Shown here: positions 50,104 through 59,270 of the stretch, in pieces
Layout of the letters: each line of letters opens with the position of its first letter
How positions within the stretch are numbered: position 1 is the stretch's first letter
From: JBFMAI01 sp040755725
GTDB taxonomy: Bacteria; Planctomycetota; Phycisphaerae; UBA1845; Fen-1342
Reading direction: 5' to 3'
Length of the DNA stretch: 64,000 nucleotides
Assembly: GCA_040755725.1 (NCBI GenBank)
Contig: JBFMAI010000008.1
Coordinates: 102,919 to 166,918, forward strand
Made by a program: the position numbers and the translations under genes
Notes under the pieces: generated by a model
Databases searched by the model: none
The model's input: only the letters and a program-made list of their open reading frames with translations
Told to the model about the DNA's origin: nothing

Positions 50104-52497
50104 ATGGATTCGAAGGGTCGCAAGCCGTCGGCGCGCGGGCCGCACACCCACGCGAAGATCGACGCTGCGCCCGCCACGGGGCGTTGGTTCTGGCCCGCCG
50201 TACTGGGCGTGCTCGTAGTGGGGGCGTGTCTGCGGCTCTTGTTGCTTCAGGAGTATCTGACCCGCAACCTGCTCTCCACCTACCCGCTCGTCGATGGGGA
50301 AACCTATTGGGCCTGGGCCGGGCGCATCGCGGCGGGTCAGCTCGTCGGCACCGAGCCGTTCTTCTCCGGCCCCTTCTATCCGTACGGGCTGGGCCTAGTG
50401 CGGGCGTTGGGCGGTGGATTGCGCTCGGTCTACGTGCTCCAAACGCTGTGCGACCTGGGCACCGCGGCCTTGTTGGCCGTGATCGCCCGGCGGCGCTTCG
50501 GCCCCGCCGTCGGGGTGCTCTCCGCGGCCATTTTCATCTTGATGCTGGAACCCGCCTTCTATTCGACCCGCGTGCTGGCGGCCACGATCCAGCTTCCCCT
50601 AGTGTGCCTGGCGTGGTGGACGCTGCTGGCGGGCCAACGGCGCCCGACGACCGGCCGCGCCGTGGCCGCCGGAGCAAGCCTCGGCCTGCTTACGCTCGCG
50701 TGTCCGCCGGCCCTGCTCTGCCTGCCCGTCGCCGCCGCGTGGTGGTGGTGGATGGCGCGGGCAGCCCGCTCACGGCCACCCGTGGACGTGTTGACCGGTC
50801 GCCCGGCGGTCGCGGTGGCGCAAGGCGTGGTGCTGCTGGCGACAGGAGCGGCGGTCATCGCCCCGGCCACGCTCCACAATTACGCGGCCACCGGCGAGTT
50901 CATCGCCGTCAGCGGGCAGGCGGGCGTGACCTTCGCCCACGGCAACGCCCCGGGAGCGCTCGGCATCTACCATGTGATTCCGGGCGTGTCGGCCAACCGG
51001 GAGACGCAGAACCGCGACGCCCGCCGCCTGTGCAGCCAGGAAACCGGCAACCCGCACCCGACGTGGCGACAGACCGAGCGGTTCTTCCTTCGCCGCGGGC
51101 TCGAGAATTGGTGGTCGCGGCCGGGGGCCGCCCTCGCGCTGTTCGCGCGCAAGGCGTACTGGTTTCTGACCGGCCGGCACTGGAGCGAATCGTATGTCGC
51201 GACGGCCGAGCGGGATGAAGGGCTCCTGACCCGCCTGTGGCTCACGCCACTGCACACCGCGTGGTTGCTTCCCCCGGCGCTGCTGGCGCTAGCGGCGTGG
51301 CTGCGGCGCGGCGCGACGCATGTGCCGGAACTCATGCTCTTCGCGGCGCCGCTCTTGGTCGTGCTGCTGTTCTTCTACTCGCCGCGCTACCGCTTCCCGG
51401 CGATTCCCGTCGTGGTCGTGGCCTGCGCGTATGCGCTGCAACAGGCGTGGTCGTGGCGCAAAAGCCCGCGCTGGACGGCCGGACTCGTCGGCGCGGTCGG
51501 GTTGGCGGCCACTCTGACGGTGGCGAACCACGCGGCGGGCTTCGACCCGATTGCACCGGGGCGCGTGCGGCTGTGGGAGCGGGTGGGCGGGGCGGCCGCC
51601 GCCACTGGACGCTTCGCCGAGGCCCTTGCGGCGAATGAGCGGGCGCTGCGGCTGGATCCCGACAATGCCACCGCGGCGGTGGAGGCGAGCCGGGCGGCCA
51701 CGCAACTCGGCCGGCCCGAGCAGGCCCTCGAATACGCCCGACAGGCCGTTCGCGTCGATCGACGCAGCGCGGAAGCTCACAACCGGCTCGGCGAAGTCCT
51801 GCTCGCGCTCCAGCAAACGGACGACGCTGTCGCATGCTTCCGCGCGGCGGTGGACTTGGCGCCGCACCAGGCCGAGCTGCACAACAACCTCGGGGCGGCG
51901 TTGCTGCGAAGGGGGGACTTGGACGGCGCGCAAAGCAGCTTCGCCGCGGCACTGGACCGCGACGCCTCGCTGCCCGACGCGCAGCTCAACCTGGGACTCG
52001 TTCTGCATCAGCGCGGCGACCTCGACGCGGCATTGCGGCATTTTCGCGCCGCGCTGGACCTCAAGCCCGAGTTGCTCCAGGCCCAGTTTCACGTCGGCGT
52101 GATCCTCCACGCGCAGGGCGACCTGCGCGGCGCCCTCGCTGCCCTGCGGCGCGCCCACGAGCTGGCCCCCGGCAACGCCGGCGTGACCAACCACTTGGCG
52201 TGGTGCCTGGCCACGAGCCCCGGGCTAACCGGCGCCGACCGGGCGGCCGCCGTGCCGCTGGCCGAGCAGGCGGTTGCCGCGACCAGCCACCAATCGCCCG
52301 CCATGCTCGATACGCTCGCCGCCGCCCTCGCGGCCAACGGTCGCTACGAGGAGGCCGCGGCGACGGCCCGGCGGGCACTCGAACTCGCCCAGGAACAGGG
52401 CGCGACCGCGCTGCTCAACGAACTCCGCCAGCGCCTGGAGCTTTACGACGCCGGACGGCCTTACGTCGCGCCGCCGGGCACTACCGAGAGGCACTGA
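50104..52497 (+). CDS. Polytopic GT-C-like membrane protein with TPR tail, paralog 1
   Basis: 797 residues. About ten transmembrane helices occupy residues 25-480, with the extracytoplasmic LVDGETYWAWAGRIAAGQLV and FFSGPFYPYGLGLVRALGGG, as in GT39/ArnT-type glycosyltransferases. Residues 500-790 hold seven or more TPRs (SAEAHNRLGEVLLALQQTDDA, LHNNLGAALLRRGDLDGAQ, LNLGLVLHQRGDLDAAL). The substrate is unknown. It shares the same order and many words with the following gene, so the two arose by tandem duplication. Confidence 0.75.
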   Translation: MDSKGRKPSARGPHTHAKIDAAPATGRWFWPAVLGVLVVGACLRLLLLQEYLTRNLLSTYPLVDGETYWAWAGRIAAGQLVGTEPFFSGPFYPYGLGLVRALGGGLRSVYVLQTLCDLGTAALLAVIARRRFGPAVGVLSAAIFILMLEPAFYSTRVLAATIQLPLVCLAWWTLLAGQRRPTTGRAVAAGASLGLLTLACPPALLCLPVAAAWWWWMARAARSRPPVDVLTGRPAVAVAQGVVLLATGAAVIAPATLHNYAATGEFIAVSGQAGVTFAHGNAPGALGIYHVIPGVSANRETQNRDARRLCSQETGNPHPTWRQTERFFLRRGLENWWSRPGAALALFARKAYWFLTGRHWSESYVATAERDEGLLTRLWLTPLHTAWLLPPALLALAAWLRRGATHVPELMLFAAPLLVVLLFFYSPRYRFPAIPVVVVACAYALQQAWSWRKSPRWTAGLVGAVGLAATLTVANHAAGFDPIAPGRVRLWERVGGAAAATGRFAEALAANERALRLDPDNATAAVEASRAATQLGRPEQALEYARQAVRVDRRSAEAHNRLGEVLLALQQTDDAVACFRAAVDLAPHQAELHNNLGAALLRRGDLDGAQSSFAAALDRDASLPDAQLNLGLVLHQRGDLDAALRHFRAALDLKPELLQAQFHVGVILHAQGDLRGALAALRRAHELAPGNAGVTNHLAWCLATSPGLTGADRAAAVPLAEQAVAATSHQSPAMLDTLAAALAANGRYEEAAATARRALELAQEQGATALLNELRQRLELYDAGRPYVAPPGTTERH

Positions 52498-52559
52498 CGA
52501 CGTAGCCGGCGCGCCACTCGCGTGCGCGCGTTGGCCGTCCTCTCCAAGCGATCCGCAGC

Positions 52560-54806
52560 ATGGGAATCAACCGATCCGCACACTATCACGTCGAGCCGCC
52601 AGCGACGCTTCGCTGGTTCTGGCCCGCGCTCGTCGGCATCGTGGCCGTCGCCGCGATCACGCGGCTCCTGGTGCTGACCGAGTACCTGCGGCACAACCCG
52701 CTGGCGACCCACTTGCTCCAGGACGCCGCCACGTACTGGACGTGGGCGGAGAAGATCGCCGGCGGCGAATTGGTCGGCAACCAGCCATTCTTCTCGGCCC
52801 CGCTGTACCCCTACATCCTGGGCCTGCTGCGCGCCGTCGGCGGCGGGCTGACGAGCGTCTACGTGCTACAGATCACGCTGGATCTTGTGACGGCGGTCCT
52901 GCTGGCAACCGCAGCCCGGGCCCGGTTCGGCGCCGGCGCCGGCCTGCTGGCCGCGGCGTTGTTCCTGCTGCTGATCGAGCCGGCCTCGTTTGGCCTGCGC
53001 GTCCTGACATGCTCCCTCCAACTGCCGCTGGTCGTGCTCGCGTGGCGGGCCATGATCCGGGGGCAACAGCGGCCGACGGCGGCGCGGGCGGCGGTCGCGG
53101 GCGGGACACTCGGTCTGCTCGCCTTGACCCACCCGCCGGCCCTCGTGGCGTTGCCCGCGCTGGGGCTTTGGTGGTGGTGGACGGCGCGGGCAGCCGGCGC
53201 GTGCCGACCGGCGGACGTGTCGGCAGGGGACGCGGTGCAAGTCCCGGCGGGGCCAGCCGCGCTCGCGGTGCTCAGCGGACTCCTCGTCATCGCACCGGCG
53301 ACGCTGCACAACTACATGGCGTGCGGGGAGTTCATCGCCATCAGCGCTCAGGGCGGCGTCACGTTCGCCGCCGGCAATGGGCCCGGCGCCGACGGCACGT
53401 ACTTCCGGCTGCCGGGCGTGTCGCGCGACCGCGCGACCCAGAACGAGGACGCCCGGCGCGTCTACCAGGAGGCGACCGGGGGACCGCCTTCGTGGCGGGC
53501 GGTCAACCGCTACTTCTACGATCGGGGCTTGTCGTTCTGGCGCGACCGGCCGGCGGCCGCCGCCGCCCTGATCGCCCGCAAAGCCTACTGGTTCCTCACG
53601 GGACGGCTTTACGACGACATCTATGTCCCCGAAATCGAGCGGTCCGACGGACTGTCCCCGCGACTCTGGCTGATGCCGCTGCCGACCGCGTGGCTGATTC
53701 CGCCGGCGCTGCTGGCGGCAGCCGCGTGGCTGCGCCGACCGCGCACCTGGCTGCCGGAGCTGCTGCTGTTGACCGTCCCACTGCTGGTCGTGCTGGTCTT
53801 CTGGTATTCGGCCCGCTACCGCCTGCCCGCCGTCCCGCTACTGGCCGTGGCCGCCGCCGTGACGGCGACCACCGCGGTCGGCAAGGGGGGAGGGCGCCGC
53901 CGGCGTGTGGCCGCCGTCGTCGCGATCCTGCTGGGGCCGGTGCTGTCCCTCGTGAACCGCGCCGTCGGATTCGACGCGCCCGAGCCCCGGCGGGCCCAAC
54001 TGGCGTTCAGCCTGGGATGGGCGGCGACACAGACGGGGCGCTACGACGAGGCCACACAGTGGTTCCGCCAGTGCCTCCGCCTATCGCCGCACTTCCCTTC
54101 CGCGGCGGCGAACCTGGGAGCGGTGCTGCTGGCCCGCGGCGCGGTCGATGAAGCGGTCCCGGTGTTGGAACAGGCCGCCCAGGCGGACCCGCGCGACGCT
54201 TTCGTGCTCAACCAGCTTGGCCGGGTCTACGCGGCACGCAACCAGTTGGACGACGCCCTGCGGTGCTTCGAGGCGGCGGCACGGTTGCGGCCCGACTCGG
54301 CGGAGATGCAGTTCGACGTGGGCGTCACACTGGCCCGCGCGGCACAAACAGACGCGGCGCTGGAGCAGTTTCAGGCCGCTATCCAGCGCGACCCGCGGCT
54401 CACACGGGCACACGTCTACGCGGCCCGCCTCTGGCTGGCCCGCGGCGATCTCGTCGCCGGAGTTGCCGCCCTGCGGGCCGCGAACGCCCTCGAACCCGAG
54501 AATCGGGCGGTGGCGCTCGACCTGGCCTGGTTCCTGGCCACGATGCCTACCGCGTCGCCGGAAGACCGGGCCACCGCGCTGCGCCTGGCCCGCTCCGCGG
54601 CCGACCAGTCCGCCGACCCGCGCCCGCTCGACGTGCTGGCGGCGGCCCTGGCCGCGAACGGGCTCTTCGACGAGGCCGCCACCACCATCGCGCGCGCCGT
54701 GGACTTGGCCGACCGCGGCGGACGCACCGAGTTGGCGGAGGCCCTGCGCCAGCGCCTCGAGCTTTACCGCGCCGGTCGCTCCTTCACCCTGCCGAACACG
54801 CCGTAG
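52560..54806 (+). CDS. Polytopic GT-C-like membrane protein with TPR tail, paralog 2
   Basis: 748 residues. Same layout as its upstream neighbour: luminal LLQDAATYWTWAEKIAGGELV and FFSAPLYPYILGLLRAVGGG, then TLHNYMACGEFIAISAQGG and FWYSARYRLPAVPLLAVAA, then C-terminal TPRs (AANLGAVLLARGAVDEAV, LNQLGRVYAARNQLDDALR). Gene order and shared phrases (ARKAYWFLTGR in both) show tandem duplication. The spacing between the two is 62 bases, so they are co-transcribed. Confidence 0.75.
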   Translation: MGINRSAHYHVEPPATLRWFWPALVGIVAVAAITRLLVLTEYLRHNPLATHLLQDAATYWTWAEKIAGGELVGNQPFFSAPLYPYILGLLRAVGGGLTSVYVLQITLDLVTAVLLATAARARFGAGAGLLAAALFLLLIEPASFGLRVLTCSLQLPLVVLAWRAMIRGQQRPTAARAAVAGGTLGLLALTHPPALVALPALGLWWWWTARAAGACRPADVSAGDAVQVPAGPAALAVLSGLLVIAPATLHNYMACGEFIAISAQGGVTFAAGNGPGADGTYFRLPGVSRDRATQNEDARRVYQEATGGPPSWRAVNRYFYDRGLSFWRDRPAAAAALIARKAYWFLTGRLYDDIYVPEIERSDGLSPRLWLMPLPTAWLIPPALLAAAAWLRRPRTWLPELLLLTVPLLVVLVFWYSARYRLPAVPLLAVAAAVTATTAVGKGGGRRRRVAAVVAILLGPVLSLVNRAVGFDAPEPRRAQLAFSLGWAATQTGRYDEATQWFRQCLRLSPHFPSAAANLGAVLLARGAVDEAVPVLEQAAQADPRDAFVLNQLGRVYAARNQLDDALRCFEAAARLRPDSAEMQFDVGVTLARAAQTDAALEQFQAAIQRDPRLTRAHVYAARLWLARGDLVAGVAALRAANALEPENRAVALDLAWFLATMPTASPEDRATALRLARSAADQSADPRPLDVLAAALAANGLFDEAATTIARAVDLADRGGRTELAEALRQRLELYRAGRSFTLPNTP

Positions 54807-54892
54807 CGCTCCCCGAGCGCCTTCCGCGCGGGCGCGGGCCCGAGTCGGGGGGCACGAGGCCGGCGCCCCCTTCGTGTGCCGGCCGCCACGAA

Positions 54893-55678
54893 TCAGCCGC
54901 CGGCGGATACTCCACTCGCTGCCGCCAGGGTGGTCTGCGCTGCCGCGGTCGGCAGCGTCCGGCGGCGCGCCAGCCACCACCCCAGCCGCCCCAGCAGGGC
55001 CAGCGCAACGATGGCGACCTGGATAACCAGAATCTGCCGCGGAGCGAGTTCCAACAGCATTGAGCAGCCCGCGAACAGCAGATAGCGCGGGCCACGGCCG
55101 GCGAAGTACGCCGCCGCGAACCGCCGGCGCGAGTAGCCGCGCAGAATGGCCAGCCAGCGGACGGCATCAATGGGCAGCGGCAGGAACGCGACGAGCGTGA
55201 GAATCTGAAACGGCGCGCGGTCAAACCACCGGACGGCCCACAGCACCAGCCGCGTCTGGCGCACGCGTCGCCCCCACCGCGACCGCAGCAGGTGTGCCAG
55301 CACGTGGTATTCGTTGAGATTGGCCGCCACGGTGGCCAGCGTGGCCAGCCCGGCCACCACGACCACGTTGACGATCGGCTGCGGCACCAGGGCGTAGCCG
55401 GGGGTCGCGGCCAGCAGCACGATCCACGCGGTCGGCAACGGGACGAGGCTGTTGCACAGGCTGAGGTAGAAGCACAGCAGCATGAGGATCCACCCGCGCA
55501 GCAGCCACTCCGGGCCGCCGGCCTCATACCGGGCCAGCAAGAACACCGCCAGCGCGGTCAGCCCCGCCATCCAGGCCACGAAACCGACAAACCAAGCGCG
55601 GGTGCCGCGCAGGTGCCGGACCTCGGGCGTACCCGCCTCGACCCGGGCCCCCGCCGCCGCCACTGCCGCCTCAGTCAA
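54893..55678 (-). CDS. Polytopic membrane protein, possibly VTT/DedA-like
   Basis: 261 residues with about six hydrophobic segments. The central LCNSLVPLPTAWIVLLAATP and VAFLPLPIDAVRWLAILRGYS with a GxP-type break resemble VTT (SNARE-associated/DedA) proteins, but the match is loose. The start is TTG, overlapping the ABC ATPase stop by 8 bases; no ATG fits. It is the last gene of the ABC/permease operon. Confidence 0.6.
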   Translation of the reverse strand: MTEAAVAAAGARVEAGTPEVRHLRGTRAWFVGFVAWMAGLTALAVFLLARYEAGGPEWLLRGWILMLLCFYLSLCNSLVPLPTAWIVLLAATPGYALVPQPIVNVVVVAGLATLATVAANLNEYHVLAHLLRSRWGRRVRQTRLVLWAVRWFDRAPFQILTLVAFLPLPIDAVRWLAILRGYSRRRFAAAYFAGRGPRYLLFAGCSMLLELAPRQILVIQVAIVALALLGRLGWWLARRRTLPTAAAQTTLAAASGVSAGG

Positions 55679-56345
55679 GGAACCGCCCGTCCTGCATGTG
55701 CAACACGCGGTCGGCGCTGACCGTCAGGTGCTCGTTGTGCGTGATCATCACGACGGTCTGTCCCCACCGGCGGTGAAACTCGCCTAGCAGGTCGAGCACC
55801 GCCGTCGCGTTGGCCGAGTCGAGGTTGCCGGTGGGCTCATCGGCCAACAGCAGGGCGGGCCGCGTGACCAGGGCGCGGGCGAGTGCCGCCCGCTGCTGCT
55901 GCCCCGTCGAAAGCTGCCCCGGCTTCTTGCGGGCGTACTCCATCAGCCCCACGCGCGTCAGCAGGCCGTCCACCTGTCCGTCAACCGTGGTGCGCGCCAG
56001 CCGGAGCGGCAACGCCACGTTCGCCCGCACGTCCACCGTCGGCAGCAGGTTGAAGCGCTGGAAGACGAAGCCGAGCAGATCGCGCCGCAAACGTGTGCGC
56101 GCGGCATCCGGCAGGCCGAGCGTTTCCCGGCCCGCCAACCGCACCGTCCGGGCCCGCGTCGGACGGACCATCAAGCCGAGCACGTTCAGCAGCGTCGTCT
56201 TGCCGCAGCCCGACGGCCCCATGATGACGACGAACTCCCCGCGGCGGACTTCGAGATTCAGTCCCCGCAAGACGGGCTCAACCACGCCCGCGTGCGTGTA
56301 AGCGTGATGCAAATCGCGGACTTCGATGATGGGCTCGTGGCTCAT
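55671..56345 (-). CDS. ABC transporter ATP-binding protein (LolD/MacB type)
   Basis: 224 residues. VIMGPSGCGKTTLLNVLGLM is Walker A, LSTGQQQRAALARALV is the signature (LSTGQ in place of LSGGQ), and ALLLADEPTGNLDS is Walker B followed by the D-loop; MITHNEH is the switch His. The start ATG overlaps the permease stop (ATGA). It forms a transporter with the FtsX-like permease upstream, in the family that exports lipoproteins, antibiotics or peptides. The substrate is unknown. Confidence 0.93.
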   Translation of the reverse strand: MSHEPIIEVRDLHHAYTHAGVVEPVLRGLNLEVRRGEFVVIMGPSGCGKTTLLNVLGLMVRPTRARTVRLAGRETLGLPDAARTRLRRDLLGFVFQRFNLLPTVDVRANVALPLRLARTTVDGQVDGLLTRVGLMEYARKKPGQLSTGQQQRAALARALVTRPALLLADEPTGNLDSANATAVLDLLGEFHRRWGQTVVMITHNEHLTVSADRVLHMQDGRFLD

Positions 56346-57571
56346 TCGTGACTCAGGGCCAGGGCGGGGTCCAGTCGGGCGGCCCGATACCCGGGGTAGA
56401 GGGCGCTGCACGTGCCGCCGATGACGCCCACCGCGACAGCGGCGAGGATCGGACCGGTGGAGATATCGACGGTCAACAGCGGGCGGACGCTGGCGAGGCC
56501 CCACTTGGCCGCGACGGCGAGGCCAATGCCGATGGCCACGCCGGCGAGCGAGATCAGCAGGGCCTCGCTGACGGCCAGGCGCACCAGGCCCAGGCGGCCG
56601 ACGCCGAGGGCTTTGAGGATGCCGATTTCGCGCGTGCGTTGGATCACGTTCGTGTACATGGTCAGGAGGATGAACAGGAAGCACGCCACGAGGGCCACGC
56701 CACTGGACGCGCTCATGTAAAGGTTGACCGAGGCAAAGCTCTCGCGCAGCAGGCGACCGTAGTCGCTCTTGAGCTCGACGCGGACGTCGCCGCCCAGGCC
56801 GGCCGCCAGCGTGTCCGCGGCCTTCACGGGGTCGAGCCCGGGCCGCAGCTTGACGAAATACATGCTGGCGTGCGGCTCGCCGGCGACGACGATCTCGCGC
56901 AACGTGGCGAGCGGGGCGAAAACGCGGCCCGCGACGCCGGCCTCAACGACGCCGACGATGTGAAATGTCTGCCCCATGATCTGGACGGGATCGCCCAGGT
57001 GGTAATCGCCGACGCGCTGCAACCGCTCGTCGATCACCAACTCCAGCCCGCCCTTGTAACCCTCCTCCCTTCCAGGGAGGGGTTGGGGGAGGGTTCCGGG
57101 ACTCCCCCCCCTATCAGGGGGGGGTTGGGGGGGGGGCGAAACCCCCGCCGACGGATAGTCACCGCCGCCAAACAACCGCCCCGCCCGCACCCGCCGCGCG
57201 CCAAGAAACGCCGCCATCTGCCGTGGATCAACGCCGAAGAGCCGCTGCTGCTGCCCCCCCATCCGCACCTGGCCGAAGAAGACGGGGATGACGTCGGCGG
57301 CCAGCGGCCCGTCGGCGTCGGCGGCCGCGCGCAGATAGCGCTCATGCCCCGCCCGAAACGGCGCGCCGCTCGTGAAGATAATGTTGTCCTGCGCCGGCAG
57401 AATCACCAGCTCGGCGTCCACCGACTGCATCCGCTGGTCCACCTCGGCGATCGAGCCCGTGGCCAGCCCGCGCGACACGAGCATGAGCATGATCCCGATG
57501 CCCACCGCCAGCGCGCACAACGCCGTCCGCAACTTGTGGTGCGTCAGGTTTGCCCAAGCCAAATCGAGCAT
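56342..57571 (-). CDS. FtsX/MacB-type ABC permease with repeat-derived insertion
   Basis: 409 residues. An N-terminal transmembrane helix (TALCALAVGIGIMLMLVSRG), a large extracytoplasmic domain, then three C-terminal helices (ASSGVALVACFLFILLTMYT, AVSEALLISLAGVAIGIGL, LAAVAVGVIGGTCSALYPG). QRTREIGILKALG is the conserved FtsX-family coupling element. Residues about 141-173 (SAGVSPPPQPPPDRGG to GREEGYKGG) are a low-complexity insert encoded by two GGGAGGG repeat units; the flanking GRLFGGGD and LVIDERLQRVG join as in other MacB domains. The stop overlaps the ATPase start. Confidence 0.88.
   Translation of the reverse strand: MLDLAWANLTHHKLRTALCALAVGIGIMLMLVSRGLATGSIAEVDQRMQSVDAELVILPAQDNIIFTSGAPFRAGHERYLRAAADADGPLAADVIPVFFGQVRMGGQQQRLFGVDPRQMAAFLGARRVRAGRLFGGGDYPSAGVSPPPQPPPDRGGSPGTLPQPLPGREEGYKGGLELVIDERLQRVGDYHLGDPVQIMGQTFHIVGVVEAGVAGRVFAPLATLREIVVAGEPHASMYFVKLRPGLDPVKAADTLAAGLGGDVRVELKSDYGRLLRESFASVNLYMSASSGVALVACFLFILLTMYTNVIQRTREIGILKALGVGRLGLVRLAVSEALLISLAGVAIGIGLAVAAKWGLASVRPLLTVDISTGPILAAVAVGVIGGTCSALYPGYRAARLDPALALSHE
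57053..57151. repeat. In-frame dispersed repeat inside the permease gene
   Basis: Two GGGAGGG hairpin units in tandem: CCTCCTCCCTTCCAGGGAGG (57061-57080, with GGTTGGGGGAGGG following) and CCCCCCCTATCAGGGGGGGG near 57104. The segment is about 99 bases, a multiple of three. The same family is intergenic near 21997, 27376 and 46177. Confidence 0.85.
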
Positions 57572-57647
57572 TTCACTCCTTCAGACCAAACCGCGACCGT
57601 CAGGGAGCAGCCAGTCCGCCCCCGGCGCGCGATCGGCAGCCCGCACC

Positions 57648-58079
57648 TCACGCCCGCTCCTCGCCGCCGAAGTCCGCCACCGCCGCCGGTATGTTCCACA
57701 CGTAGACCACCAGCGCGGCCGCCAGCGCGGCCAGGCTGGCGACGCCCACGACCACCGCGGCCTTCGTGACCGCTTCGGCGGCCAGCAGGACGGTCACGCC
57801 GCTGAGCACGACCCAGAGGATCAGGAGCCAACCCGCCGTCGCCGCCCCGCCGCCGCGAATCGACTTCCCCCACGGCACAGGCAGCACCTGGGCAAACGCC
57901 CCTTGCGCTCCGAGCATCAGTACCTGGCTCTGGAGCCCGGCCGCCAGCGCCACCCCGGCCACCACGAGCCAGCGCGCCCACGGCTCCAGCGTGGGCAACG
58001 CCGCCCGCAGGGAGTCGTTCATGACGATCACGAGTAGGGCACCGAGTGCGATCGGCGAGTAGTACGTCCAGCGTCCCAT
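57648..58079 (-). CDS. Small polytopic membrane protein
   Basis: 143 residues with four predicted transmembrane helices (PIALGALLVIVMN, WLVVAGVALAAGLQSQVLML, AGWLLILWVVLSGVTVLL, VGVASLAALAAALVVYVW). I do not recognise the family. The ATG at 58079 is chosen over an in-frame start at 58160. It lies 76 bases upstream of the permease gene and is probably its operon partner. Confidence 0.65.
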   Translation of the reverse strand: MGRWTYYSPIALGALLVIVMNDSLRAALPTLEPWARWLVVAGVALAAGLQSQVLMLGAQGAFAQVLPVPWGKSIRGGGAATAGWLLILWVVLSGVTVLLAAEAVTKAAVVVGVASLAALAAALVVYVWNIPAAVADFGGEERA

Positions 58080-58232
58080 GAACACTCCGGCCGCGCCGCC
58101 CGCCCCGCCCGGCGCGGACCCCAAGATGGTATCATCTTCAGCCGTGGTATCGACGCCCACGGTTGAAGAATCCGTGCGACGAGCGTGCGACGAATCCGGC
58201 CGAAAGCGCAGCGTCAGCCCCTACCCCCTCGC

Positions 58233-58256
58233 GGGGAGCGTCGGCGTCTCGCCGGC
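58233..58256. repeat. GGCGTCTCGCC palindrome, copy before asd
   Basis: GGGGAGCGTCGGCGTCTCGC then CGGCA, the same core as in the AarF upstream region and in aroK. It ends 15 bases before the asd ATG, so it lies in the 5' leader. Confidence 0.65.
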
Positions 58257-58271
58257 AACTGAGGCACGTCC

Positions 58272-59270
58272 ATGAGGCACATCGCCGTTGTGGGCGCTAC
58301 GGGAGCGGTGGGGCGCGAGTTCTGCGCCGTGCTGCGCCAGCGCCGCTTTCCGGTCGCGTCGCTCCGGCTGCTCGCCTCGCCGCGCTCTGCCGGACAGGTG
58401 CTCGACGGCCTCGACGGCCCCGTCACAGTTCAGCGGCTCACGCCCGACTCGTTCGCCGGCGTGGACCTGGCGTTCTTCTCCGCCGGTGCCGCCGTCAGCC
58501 GCGAGTACGTGCCGCACGCCCGGCGGGCCGGCGCCGTGGTCATCGACAATTCGTCGGCGTTCCGCATGGACCCGGACGTGCCGCTCGTGGTGCCGGAAGT
58601 CAACCCCGACGCCCTACGCGGCCACCGCGGCCTCATCGCCAACCCGAATTGCACCGCCATCATTCTGGCGGTCGCCCTGTGGCCGCTGCACCGCGCGCGG
58701 CGCTTGCGGCGGGTCGTCGTCAGCACGTATCAGGCAGTCAGCGGCGCCGGCGCGCGGGCCCTGGCCGAGCTGGAGTCCCAGACGCGCGACGTGCTGGCCG
58801 GCCGGCCGGCGCGGCCGACTGTGTTCCCCGTCCCCTGCGCGTTCAACGTCTTCAGCCACGACAGCCCCGTCGGCCCCGACGGCTGCAACGGCGAAGAGAC
58901 CAAGGTGATCCAGGAAACGCGGAAGCTGTTCGCCGCGCCGGCCCTGCCCATCGCGGTCACTTGCATTCGTGTGCCGGTGCGCCGGGCACACACCGAGAGC
59001 ATCGCGGCGGAGTTCGAGGAACCGCTCGACGCCACCGACGCGCGACAACTGCTGGCGGCCGCCCCCGGCGTGCGCGTGGTGGACGATCCCGCCGCGGGCC
59101 GCTTCCCCACACCTCTGGAGGCCACGGGCCAGGACGAGGTCCTCGTCGGCCGACTCCGGCAGGACATGAGTATCCCCGACCGCCGGGGCGTCCAACTGCT
59201 CTGCTGCGGCGACCAGCTCCGCAAAGGCGCGGCGCTGAACGCGGTGCAGATTGCTCAACTGCTCGCGTGA
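58272..59270 (+). CDS. asd: Aspartate-semialdehyde dehydrogenase
   Basis: 332 residues. VVGATGAVGREFCAVL is the NADP-binding loop, VVIDNSSAFRMDPDVPLVVPE is conserved, and IANPNCTAIILAVAL holds the catalytic Cys. VTCIRVPVRRAHTES and the late RQDMSIPDRRGVQLLCCGDQL complete the family. It makes aspartate semialdehyde for lysine, threonine and methionine. The ATG is the first start after the repeat element; no good ribosome-binding site is seen. Confidence 0.95.
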   Translation: MRHIAVVGATGAVGREFCAVLRQRRFPVASLRLLASPRSAGQVLDGLDGPVTVQRLTPDSFAGVDLAFFSAGAAVSREYVPHARRAGAVVIDNSSAFRMDPDVPLVVPEVNPDALRGHRGLIANPNCTAIILAVALWPLHRARRLRRVVVSTYQAVSGAGARALAELESQTRDVLAGRPARPTVFPVPCAFNVFSHDSPVGPDGCNGEETKVIQETRKLFAAPALPIAVTCIRVPVRRAHTESIAAEFEEPLDATDARQLLAAAPGVRVVDDPAAGRFPTPLEATGQDEVLVGRLRQDMSIPDRRGVQLLCCGDQLRKGAALNAVQIAQLLA

